Source: Gonocerus acuteangulatus (Eukaryota; Arthropoda; Insecta; Hemiptera; Coreidae). From it: a stretch of 64,000 bases of DNA. Numbering within the stretch: position 1 is the first letter of the stretch; each line of letters starts with the position of its first letter. The stretch covers positions 149,999,729 to 150,063,728 of the forward strand of contig OX328123.1 in assembly GCA_946811695.1 (NCBI GenBank), in the 5' to 3' direction. The notes under the pieces were generated by a model that saw nothing but the letters and a program-made list of their open reading frames with translations, made no database searches and was not told the DNA's origin. Below are positions 55,886 to 64,000 of this stretch, one piece after another. The position numbers and the translations under genes are program-made.

Positions 55886-57018
55886 TAGCTGAAATGCTTC
55901 TGATAGTGCTAATAAGTGTCTATTTGGATAAATGAATTAAGAAAAATACTAGGTGATAGAGCTAATCTTTGCGAAGAAAATACTAGACAGGAGGGAATGC
56001 CCTGCAAGTAATTCTAGTGCTAAAAATAGCTGAAAACCACTAATTGCCAGGTAGTAGTTGCTAATAATCTACCAATTAGCGTTAGTTATAGTTTTCCTGG
56101 GGAAGTAACTGTCAGTAATACTTGGCAATGTGATGTTAACAGATTATTAGTCATATTTTAAGAACTGGAAACATTTTTGAGAAAGAATTTCAGTAAGGAT
56201 AGATTTTTAAATACTCCCCTAAGGTGAAGGGACAGGCAAACGACACAATGTGTTTCAAAAAAGACTCCAGCCTCTAAATCATAACCGATTTCAATGATTT
56301 TTTTTTTTGTTTACTAAAGCTAATAAAATTTAGAATAACAAATTGTTGTTTTCTTTTTTTCTTGTTTAATAAATTATGCGTTAATGAAGTTGAACTAACT
56401 AAGTTTTACAATTGAACAAAAAGTAACATTTCGTTTTTCATCTAACTTAATATCAACACTGACGTCGTTGAAATTAAACATTCAAATTCTTTAGACTTTG
56501 AAAAAGTTATACGGAAGCATCTTCATAAAAAGTAAATTAATCTTAATTCAACTATGAGATTAATTGAAATAATATTAAGTATAGATAATGAATTAAATTT
56601 GGAATGAAATAAATAAGATGGTGAAATATTACTTTTTTCACATCTATCTGAGTTGGAATGTGCTTCTATTCATTACGAAGACTGCTTATGTAACGATTGT
56701 TAAACTTCCTGAATTTAACTTCTTATCCGTCATTTAATAAACGAAAAACAAAAATCTCTAGACGAAATTGTTCTTAATTTTAATTAAAGAAAGAAAAATT
56801 TATTGTTAAAAAAAATGTTTATTTCTTTGTGATGACAAATATTGGAAACATTTCTTAAGATGATTGATAAAATAGTTTTGTCATTTCCCAGTAATCTATG
56901 TGGTAACTGTTTCTTCGCCAAACAAAATAATCGCATCACTTTTCAACTTAGATTGACTAAGTTGATGATGATAAATGTTACTAAAATGTTTAAGAAAGGA
57001 AAAATTAAGATTAAAAAT
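55886..57018. other. Mostly unassigned; a family Q scrap
   Basis: 56232-56310 (GGCAAACGACACAATGTGTT then TCAAAAAAGACTCCAGCCTC) is a family Q fragment. The rest is AT-rich without supported genes; the frame 56842-57045 is lysine/asparagine-rich and unconvincing. Confidence 0.35.
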
Positions 57019-57545
57019 AACAATAATAATAATTTCTGCCAATGATATGTTCAAGTTTCGAAAAGTTTAATTAATTTAATAAAAAACAAAATATATTTTC
57101 TTAATATTATTTGAAAAATTATTAGTTTTCTGAACATATACGATGCACACTAATGAACGCTAGTGTGCATCGTATATGTTCAGAAAACTAATAATTTTTC
57201 AAATAATATTAAGAACATATATTTTGTTTTTTATTAAATTAATTCAACTTTTCGAAACTTGAACATATCGTCGATACAAATGCAAACTAACGAATGTGCA
57301 AATAACCAATTTTCAGAGTGGAAAAGCATTTATTCATAACTTTTTTTTGGACAGTCAAATATTCGGCAGATTTGACCTTTTGATAGTGGAATACTTTCCC
57401 TTTAATAGAGTGAAGTCAGATTGAAGAATTTGCCGTAAATAAGTCCAGCAGAAATTAGTAAAGATTGAAAATGAAAGATGCATTTTTTCACATTCGTTAG
57501 TTTGCTTTTGTATCGACGATATCATTGGCAGAAATTATTATTATT
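57019..57545. repeat. Nested palindrome of about 530 bp
   Basis: Outer arms AACAATAATAATAATTTCTG ... at 57019-57048 and complement at 57516-57545. Inside, a near-perfect palindrome 57046-57265 with about 105-bp arms around AATGAACG, then a second inverted pair GTCGATACAAATGCAAAC then TAACGAATGTG at 57270-57298 and 57489-57522. Confidence 0.85.
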
Positions 57546-57789
57546 GTTAATTTTAATCTTCTATCATCAGCCAGACGTCCCTTATAATGTCTGGAGGATT
57601 AAAAGAGGTAATATTTAAAAAATTTAGAATTACTAAAATTCTTGTTCTTCATAAGTTGCTAACTCCCGTTCTATATGACATTTTTTTTTTTTTAGAAGCA
57701 ACACAAATTGTTATCTTATTTTGGGTATTGTTTGAAGTTCGAAGGACTCCAAGATAGAGAGTAGTTATTTAGTGTATGATAGAAGTGGA
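57546..57789. other. Unassigned short stretch
   Basis: No recognisable feature. Confidence 0.3.
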
Positions 57790-58015
57790 CACTGCGGGAC
57801 ACGGTACGGAGTTCTCTTTATTCACGGGGTATCTCCTAGTACGTGTCCGGGTAGACAATAGCTTTCTGGGGTAATGTCCCCTCTAGGAGAGAGGGAGGGA
57901 GGTCCCGGACGCACGTGATCTAGCGGAGGACTCTCTGGAGAACTGGGTGGATATGGGGACTCTTGGAGGTGATGGTGCTGCACTTCTGGATGGCTAGGTA
58001 GAGTGTAACGCAAGA
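57790..58015 (-). other. GC-rich island, possible LTR/retroelement 3' end
   Basis: About 225 bp of clearly higher GC content than the flanks. On the minus strand it encodes a proline-rich 63-residue frame (QHHHLQESPYPPSSPESPP) whose stop codon overlaps a polyadenylation signal (CCGTGAATAAAGAG). The signal is followed by CCGTGTCCCGCAGTGTCC. This would fit the U3/R region of a retrotransposon LTR, but no second copy, primer-binding site or target duplication is visible. Confidence 0.3.
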
Positions 58016-58668
58016 CAAAGAGGGTGAGAATAGACCAAAACTTTAGTTAAATCCGCATGCTTTTGTTCCAGATATATGTCTTTCTAAAGGTCATTTCGAA
58101 ATATTCGTGTTTTTGTAGAAATCCCTAATTTTTCTCATTATTACATGATTTTGCAATTTTAAAGTACTTTTTTTTAATCAGCATTAAAAACACGATATGA
58201 TTATGTTTATTAGTCTTTTTAAGCAGCTATAACTCATTAAAAAGTTTCTATTAATAAAAAAAAGTCTAGTTAGCGATAAAAGTTTCAAAATCACTTCTCC
58301 TTTAGAAAATATTCTGTAAGCTACAGAATCTCACAAAAGTTGATAAAACGTTATGGTCAAAATTGAGATTATTTATCTATATTGCAAATTCGGGAGAAAA
58401 AATAAAAAACTAATAAATAAAACTGATATCATTTTTATTCGTGTATTCTAATCAGATTAAATTAAAATTATACTTGAAGAATTTGGCAATTAATGATTGA
58501 AGTTAAAAGTTGCTCTACGTTATTCTGTAGAGTTTTTCATTCTTCAGTTAAAAGTTTGCAGATTCCTAGAACCGTATACATGTTTTAATTATTTAATTTA
58601 TGTGTGTATTATTTCCATTGTATAATATGATGTATTGAGCGAATCACCTTGTTTGCGGTTGCTCATAA

Positions 58669-58739
<71 letters not shown>

Positions 58740-59332
58740 GCGCATATAGCGCATTATAAGTACAGCTCTTGTCTTTTCTAGCTAAAAAATTATAAAACTA
58801 TTTTTTCATAACAAATTTATAGTTTTTCAATTAATCTTCTATTACTTTTTTGGTTTAGTATAATAATAAAAAAAATAGTTGGGTTTGGTTATTGGTAGTT
58901 ACACAAAACTGTATTTTTCTTAAATGAAAACTCTTTTTTTTTTTCTTTTTTCTTTAATAAGTAGTTTTATTCAACTATATACACTGAACACCGAATATCT
59001 AAACCCCAGTAACTATTAAAGCTCACCTATGAGGTTTGATTGTGCATTCTTACAAAAAATGACAGCGCTTTGTTTGATAAAAATAGTTTAATACATCTTC
59101 AAAAGTGCTCACAATTTGTGATAATTGGAAAACAGCTATTCCTAGGAGGACTCAGGGATATATTTCAAATTGAAATTTTCAATAGGACCACTACAGCTAG
59201 GAACGAAGGTGTTTAATTTTCGCGAGTTCTGGTTTCGTTTCATTGAAGAAAGGTTTCATAAATTAGTTTCTGCTCTGCGCTGTCCAAATCAAACCCTTTG
59301 AAGAAAATTATTTGATGTTGAAGTTTTTTAGG
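58016..59332. other. Unassigned AT-rich stretch with a TA microsatellite
   Basis: TA units at 58672-58736, flanked on the right by ATGCGCATATAGCGCAT, a small palindrome. No supported gene. Confidence 0.4.
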
Positions 59333-59535
59333 AGGTCCGGCGGCCTCCTAAGTGTTAAGGCGTGCGCACAACACACTCCGTGCCAAATGTCGTGGGCTCG
59401 ATTCCCGTTATAAGGGGGTGGCTTATAAGAAAAGGCATCAGCCCTATCCTGGCTAGAAAAGGGTGGTAACCTATAGATAAACCGTCCCCAAAATTCGTAG
59501 TTAATAATAATGGACGTTAAAATTTAAATAATAAT
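59333..59535 (+). mobile_element. SINE B, complete copy
   Basis: Head GGTCCGGCGGCCTCCTAAG then TGTTAAGGCGTG (box A region), TCGTGGGCTCGATTCCCG (box B), and tail CCGTCCCCAAAATTCGTAG then TTAATAATAATGGACGTTAA. Matches the minus-strand copy at 13540-13723. Confidence 0.8.
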
Positions 59536-59539
59536 GATG

Positions 59540-60335
59540 GTAAGTTACCAAGGTGACGCAGTTTCTGCAGGTCTAACACACATCCTTAACAATGAAGTCA
59601 GCAATACTATACCGTCCGTGGTCATAAGAAGACACTTACAGAATCCTAGTAAAGTCAGCTACTGAGTAAGAATGACAACAAGAGTTGAATGTCCGGAAGA
59701 ATGATGAGTAAGAATGAGTGGACACTATTCAGGTGTAGATGGTGGAGGATGTAGAGGGAACTAACAGGAAGTGTAGCCTTTAAAGCATCTAGTCTTGTAG
59801 ACAGGTGTATTCACAAAGCTAGGTCATTGTCTCAAGTTCTGGAAGCCATCTTCATCACATATCCTATGAGGGAGTTACTAACCTTTTTTCTGAACCTTCT
59901 TAGTTCTCGTTATCACGTATGACAGCTCTAAAAAGCCCCGATCAAACGACATTTATGGTAGGTCCTTCACTGTGGTTGCCGTCTGGATAAGAGCGATGGG
60001 CGATAAACTCGCCTCCTGCAGGAGCCCACGAGGCAAAGCCATGTCATCTGATTCCAAAAGCCGTCCCTACTCTTATAGGGCCAAATGGTAATCCTCTCCT
60101 TTGCCACGAGAGAAAAAGTACAAGCACATATGGGCGATTACAGGAACGTATCTAGGAAATACTTTGCGAAGAGGCTGGAACCTTCGGAGAGTATGGAATA
60201 CCCCCAAGATGGAAGTAGGTCAAGGAAAATTTTAAATATTTCAGTGCAAAATGGCGAGTTTTGAGGTCCACTGACACCTAGTAAACCAGGGTAAATATTG
60301 AAGACAATTTCCGTTTTTATTAAATTATTTACACG
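59540..60335. other. Unassigned stretch
   Basis: 59549-59578 (AAGGTGACGCAGTTTCTGCAG) weakly resembles an HLE1 3' hairpin. Otherwise more balanced in composition than average but without a supported frame. Confidence 0.3.
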
Positions 60336-60343
60336 AAATGTTC

Positions 60344-60790
60344 CATGGGCGTATGTAGAAAATAATTTCGAGGGGGCTGGGAAAATTTCGGGGGGGGGCT
60401 ACGACCATTTCCGGAGTATGGAATACTAAAAATTTAGAGCTTGGAATACTTTTAGGCAACTAAAACGTTATTTTATTTTATTTTTTTTTTTATTTTTTTT
60501 TTTTTACGGCGCATCTACATCTAGGTCATTAGCGCCGACATCCAGGGTGCATCGAGGAATTTTACCAGCGAGCCGTGGGATGATAAAATTCCTGCCGGAG
60601 GTTGGGAATCGAACCCACCATCTCCCGCTTATGAATCTCCAAGGCGCTAGCCATTTTGTATTTATTTTGTATGCACTAAGTGATCTTATTTAATTTATTT
60701 TTAAGGGTCTTACGACAAATTTTTACCATCAATTCAAAATTTCGGGGGGGGGGGGCTGCAGCCCCTCAGCCCCCCTTATATACTGCCATG
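60344..60790 (-). mobile_element. hAT-type MITE (GGGCGTATATA family), copy 8, with nested SINE
   Basis: CATGGGCGTATGTAGAAAAT to TATACTGCCATG with a perfect duplication AAATGTTC (60336-60343 and 60791-60798). A SINE A interrupts the interior. Confidence 0.92.
60478..60656 (-). mobile_element. SINE A, 5'-truncated, inside the hAT MITE
   Basis: T-rich start, GCGCATCTACATCTAGGTC, GGGAATCGAACCCACCATC, ending GGCGCTAGCCATT, about 20 bp short of the full head. The MITE resumes at TTTTGTATGCACTAAGTGATC. Confidence 0.88.
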
Positions 60791-60798
60791 AAATGTTC

Positions 60799-62281
60799 TT
60801 ACCGATTTGGCAAAATTATAACTTTATTTTTAATTTCTAAGGAAAATTGTTAAGCTACAATTTGTATTACACTGAACAGTTTTAGCATGAAAACATGCTT
60901 AGTCTATGTAATATATTATATTACTACATACACAAACTACTAAGCACTTCTCATCTCACTCGCAGCCATCCCAACAATTGAAATGCCGTTCATAGCTAAC
61001 AACCTAGAGCTTAAAATTGTAAGCCAGTGTTACAATTAGGTAAAACTGGATTAAAAAAAAAAAAAAAAAAATTGTTGTCTCGGTTTCTCTAAAAGGAGGG
61101 ATACAGATGAAACTTGAACTAAACGTTTGTCATCACCCAACATACGATATGTAAGTTTTGGTTACACTCTGAGAAAAGAAAGTAATAAAAACTTTTTTTC
61201 TACTTTTGATATATATTTTTTAAAAATAAGTTAAGGAATGGTTGGGATTCAGGTAACATTTTTTCTATGGATAGGAAGGTTATCATGCTCTTTCCTCCCT
61301 CACCTAGGCAAGAGCCAAAACCTCTTCAGTCCCTGACTCCTTATCAGTTCGATGGCAAACTATCTGCAGCTTATTTATTTATTTAATAATCAATGAACGC
61401 AAGTATTACCAAATTTATCCCAAATAGCCTCAAGCTTAAATTTAAAAAGGCAACCTCAGCCGGAGTTTCGTTCCATTGAAGGTGAATTTTAAAAATTCTA
61501 TCGAGACGTTTCCAAATCTCACCAGGAGTAAATATAAGCATACATGCTAAGATGGTAGAGCTAAATTGATTCGGACTTTGGTGTTCTTTTCGAGCTTTAA
61601 GAAATTAAAAGATCCTTAGAGTTTAGATTCTACACCCAAGAAGGCGCGATGAGTGCTGGGAATTCCTGACAATTCACAATCTGTAGTGATGTATAGGGCA
61701 TTCAGAATTAGCTGGGATCCCAGCGATTGTTCCAGAAAATCATAGGCCGTCCATGAAGATAATCATAGTCTGCCATCATCAAGAAGGCTACAATTATAGA
61801 ATAACATCAGCTTTTTTTTACATCATTCCTTGAAGCAACAGTACGAACTCAAAAGGAAAAATAATGCCCAAATTGAAACACACACACACATACAAACTAA
61901 TGAAGAAGGTCAGAATACATTAATAACTTCTTGAAATTGATACGGTCTTATTCATCTAAGAAACGATAATTCTATTATTTTCTCTTAGTAATTTTGTTTT
62001 TTACTGCTTTTTGCCAGTTCTATTTCAGGATAGGTACAATTTCCCCAATATTCTTGAAGGACACAAGTAGGATGGAGAGCCAGGAAGTTAATGAACTCCT
62101 TGATTTTCTTGAGAATGAAACTTGAACATCTGAGAAAAAACAATTTTCGGTCAGATGTGTTCCTCCTTCGTGACGACATCACATTCCAGTAGACTATTAA
62201 TAATTCCTAAGAATTAATATTACCGATGGCGACGCCACTGTCGTTGACAAATTAGGAGGTATACCTGTATGATTGTGTTAC
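60799..62281. other. Unassigned stretch
   Basis: An A run at 61053-61070 and a short CA run at 61880-61892. The minus frame 61985-62182 has no known motif. No repeat partner in the window. Confidence 0.3.
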
Positions 62282-62289
62282 CTAGTGAT

Positions 62290-62556
62290 CATGGGCGTAT
62301 ATAGAAAATATTTTCGGGAGGGGCTGGGAAAATTTCGGGGGGGCTGAGACCAATTTCGGGGTATGGAATACTAAGTATTTAGAGCTTGGAATAGCTTTAG
62401 GCAACTAAAACGCTATTACGCTATTTTGTATGAACTAAGTGATCTTATTTAATTTATTTTTAAGGGTTTTACCCCAACCATCAAATTTTTGACCATCAAA
62501 TCAAAATTTCGGGAGGGGCTTCAGCCCCCTCAGCCCCTCCCTTATATACGCCCTTG
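62290..62556 (-). mobile_element. hAT-type MITE (GGGCGTATATA family), copy 9
   Basis: CATGGGCGTATATAGAAAAT to TTATATACGCCCTTG; duplication CTAGTGAT / CTATTGAT, 7 of 8. Confidence 0.9.
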
Positions 62557-62761
62557 CTATTGATTGCTGATAACAAGTGTTTTCGCAGTTGTTTGTGGTT
62601 TTATTTCATGTTAATATTTGTGTTTTCATCAAGAAACAGGGGTTTTGGAAGCACTACTTCATTTTTGTACTGAAATATGTAAGAATGTTGAACTAATAGT
62701 GAGCTATATTTGTTATTGTGTTGGATAAGCGAAAAGTGATGTAAATATTATTTCATACCAT

Positions 62762-63118
62762 TGTGAACAGCTTTGAATACAATAAATGTATTTTTTAATA
62801 AATATTGATCACCATCAAATCATGAACAATTTGAAAATATACTTCAAAATTTCTTTTAATCTTTATGTTCACATATTACATGCACCATTAATATTTTTAG
62901 TTTTGAATCGTTTCTAGGCACACATTTTAATTATTGCTTACATTATTTGTAAATTATAACTAATGTAAATTTTATTTCATGAACAGCTTTGAATACAATG
63001 AATTTCTTTTTTAATAAATATTGCATATTATTAACCACCAACAAATCATGAACAATATGAAAATTGAGAAAATACTTCAAAATTTCTTTTATCTTTATTT
63101 TCACATATTACATGCACA
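62762..63118. repeat. Tandem duplication of a gene 3' end, about 217-bp spacing
   Basis: GAACAGCTTTGAATACAAT ... AATAAATATTG ... CATGAACAAT ... TACTTCAAAATTTCTTTTA ... CACATATTACATGCAC occurs at 62765-62885 and again at 62982-63115. The second copy overlaps the end of the YqaJ-type coding segment. Confidence 0.8.
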
Positions 63119-63336
63119 ATTTCATTTACATATTTGTTTATTAGGGTTGTAATTAAATTATATGAATATACTTTATCAAAAGGCACCGTAATATTTCTGA
63201 AACTGGAGTCATATGAAGCAAATATGAAGAAGTCACATTCCTTTGAATTTAATATAGCCATTCCTAATTGAACTTGTGCAACAACTTGATAGATAGGTTG
63301 GTCTTCTTCAAAATACCAAAGGTAATAATTTGATGT
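63046..63336 (-). CDS. YqaJ/lambda-exonuclease family protein, C-terminal exon or fragment
   Basis: The minus strand reads NYYLWYFEEDQPIYQVVAQV then QLGMAILNSKECDFFIFAS, YDSSFRNITVPFDKVYSYNL and a lysine-rich C terminus ending at 63046. The block YQVxxQxQLGMAxxxxxxCDFxxxxSYD, followed by xxxVPFDxxY, is the C-terminal part of the YqaJ nuclease fold, where the Gln-x-Gln residues are in the catalytic motif. In animals such proteins are cellular or transposon-associated DNA nucleases. A stop in this frame lies just upstream (about 63340), so this is either a last exon or a broken copy; no clear acceptor site is seen. The 3' end is duplicated downstream. Confidence 0.6.
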   Translation of the reverse strand, partial: TSNYYLWYFEEDQPIYQVVAQVQLGMAILNSKECDFFIFASYDSSFRNITVPFDKVYSYNLITTLINKYVNEIVHVICENKDKRNFEVFSQFSYCS

Positions 63337-63340
63337 GCAT

Positions 63341-64000
63341 TCTCAATTGCTTCACCTTCAACTATGCTCCTAGAACTAGGAAAGGCTTCTGATCATCGAA
63401 TTTCTAGAAATAAATTTTAGAAATTAAATCAAATTCGGGTAAAATTGGTTGCAAGCAGTTTATATTCAGACAAGAGTGAATGTTACTTAAATGTGAATTA
63501 TTTCACTGCCTCTTACATATATTGTTTAAAATACTTACTTTATGAAAAAGACTAATTTGTCATAAAACAGTAGGTAAATCATTAAATAGCGAGAAAACCA
63601 CAAATACACTATAGTTTTACTCGTGTAAACAATGCAAGTATACCTCCAACGCTAGTTCCAAGATTGACCGCATGGCGGCGTATCGCTTAATGTTAATTCC
63701 CAATCACATTCTAGTAACAGGAGTATGTGCCGCAGAAAGTGGAAACGGCAGAGGCTAACATATTATTGTCCTCAACAGACCCCTCGCCTAATGGCACTAT
63801 CCCTCAGGCATTCAAGATGATATGAGCGAGGTGATCTTCGGGAAGGGGGAAACCCACTATGCAGAGGACCGAGGGCTATGAGTCTCCCTCAGTTCAGAAC
63901 CACACCGAGTTCTGGACTCTCGGCTGCAATGCTTCCAGCCATATGAACACTACGCTGTGACAGGCGAATAACAACGTGGCCCCTGCCAACATTAACACAC
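63341..64000. other. Unassigned window end, GC richer after 63650
   Basis: From about 63650 composition becomes noticeably less AT-rich. The segment 63820-63960 contains GAAGGGGGAAACCCACTATG and CTCTCGGCTGCAATGC but I cannot assign it; a retroelement 5' region or structured RNA gene remnant are possibilities. No frame supported. Confidence 0.25.

Noticed and set aside
63820..63960. rRNA or other structural RNA fragment
   Set aside because: Composition and purine-rich blocks are suggestive, but I could not match any conserved rRNA segment with confidence.

Overview
This is a eukaryotic, AT-rich, intron/intergenic-type window that is almost entirely made of transposable elements and their debris. 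No complete host gene, rRNA, tRNA gene, operon or CRISPR array is visible. The mix of element types (mariner/Tc1, Tigger-like, hAT, piggyBac-like, Spy-like, Helitron-like with internal TA microsatellites, Jockey-type LINEs, several tRNA-derived SINEs, and repeats with hammerhead-like cores) suggests an arthropod, most likely an insect. That is inference from repeat style; no marker gene fixes the species.

Layout. 1-5.4 kb: the edge of a TIR element, a convincing lone exon candidate (1544-1753), a Tc1 transposase relic, a 59-bp minisatellite and ends of a Helitron-like family. 5.9-10 kb: a LINE RNase H tail and repeats with a hammerhead-like core. 10-18.7 kb: TIR elements and one complete 1.26-kb Helitron-like element (HLE2). 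18.7-29.6 kb: a Tigger-derived non-autonomous element, hAT MITEs, a piggyBac-like element carrying a nested repeat and a 55-bp minisatellite, and a 1.84-kb hAT-type element that holds a second Tigger copy and a 53-bp minisatellite. 31-48 kb: a dense cluster of the HLE1 family, including two near-identical 3.1-kb copies that both carry a fragment of a mariner transposase helix-turn-helix region. 45-47 kb: a fuller mariner N-terminal relic joined to an exon-like open frame. 49-56 kb: SINEs, a Jockey-type reverse transcriptase pseudogene with a visible frameshift, and a 420-bp inverted-repeat element with hammerhead-like cores. 57-64 kb: a nested palindrome, a GC-rich island, a SINE inserted inside a hAT MITE, and the C-terminal part of a YqaJ-family nuclease.

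Best structural results. (1) Nine copies of a CATGGGCG...CGCCCATG MITE, most with recognisable 8-bp target duplications. (2) Two Helitron-like families whose sequences differ at both ends in a matched way, so that the 5' terminal repeat still complements a repeat placed just inside the 3' hairpin. (3) A 336-bp element inserted exactly between AAA and TTT with no duplication, the signature of Spy transposons. (4) Three unrelated repeat families that share the order CTGANGA - stem - GAAAC expected of hammerhead ribozymes, seen as a core only.

The longer frames of tyrosine/isoleucine repeats are TA microsatellites, not genes. All product calls on relics are from motif reading alone, without database search.
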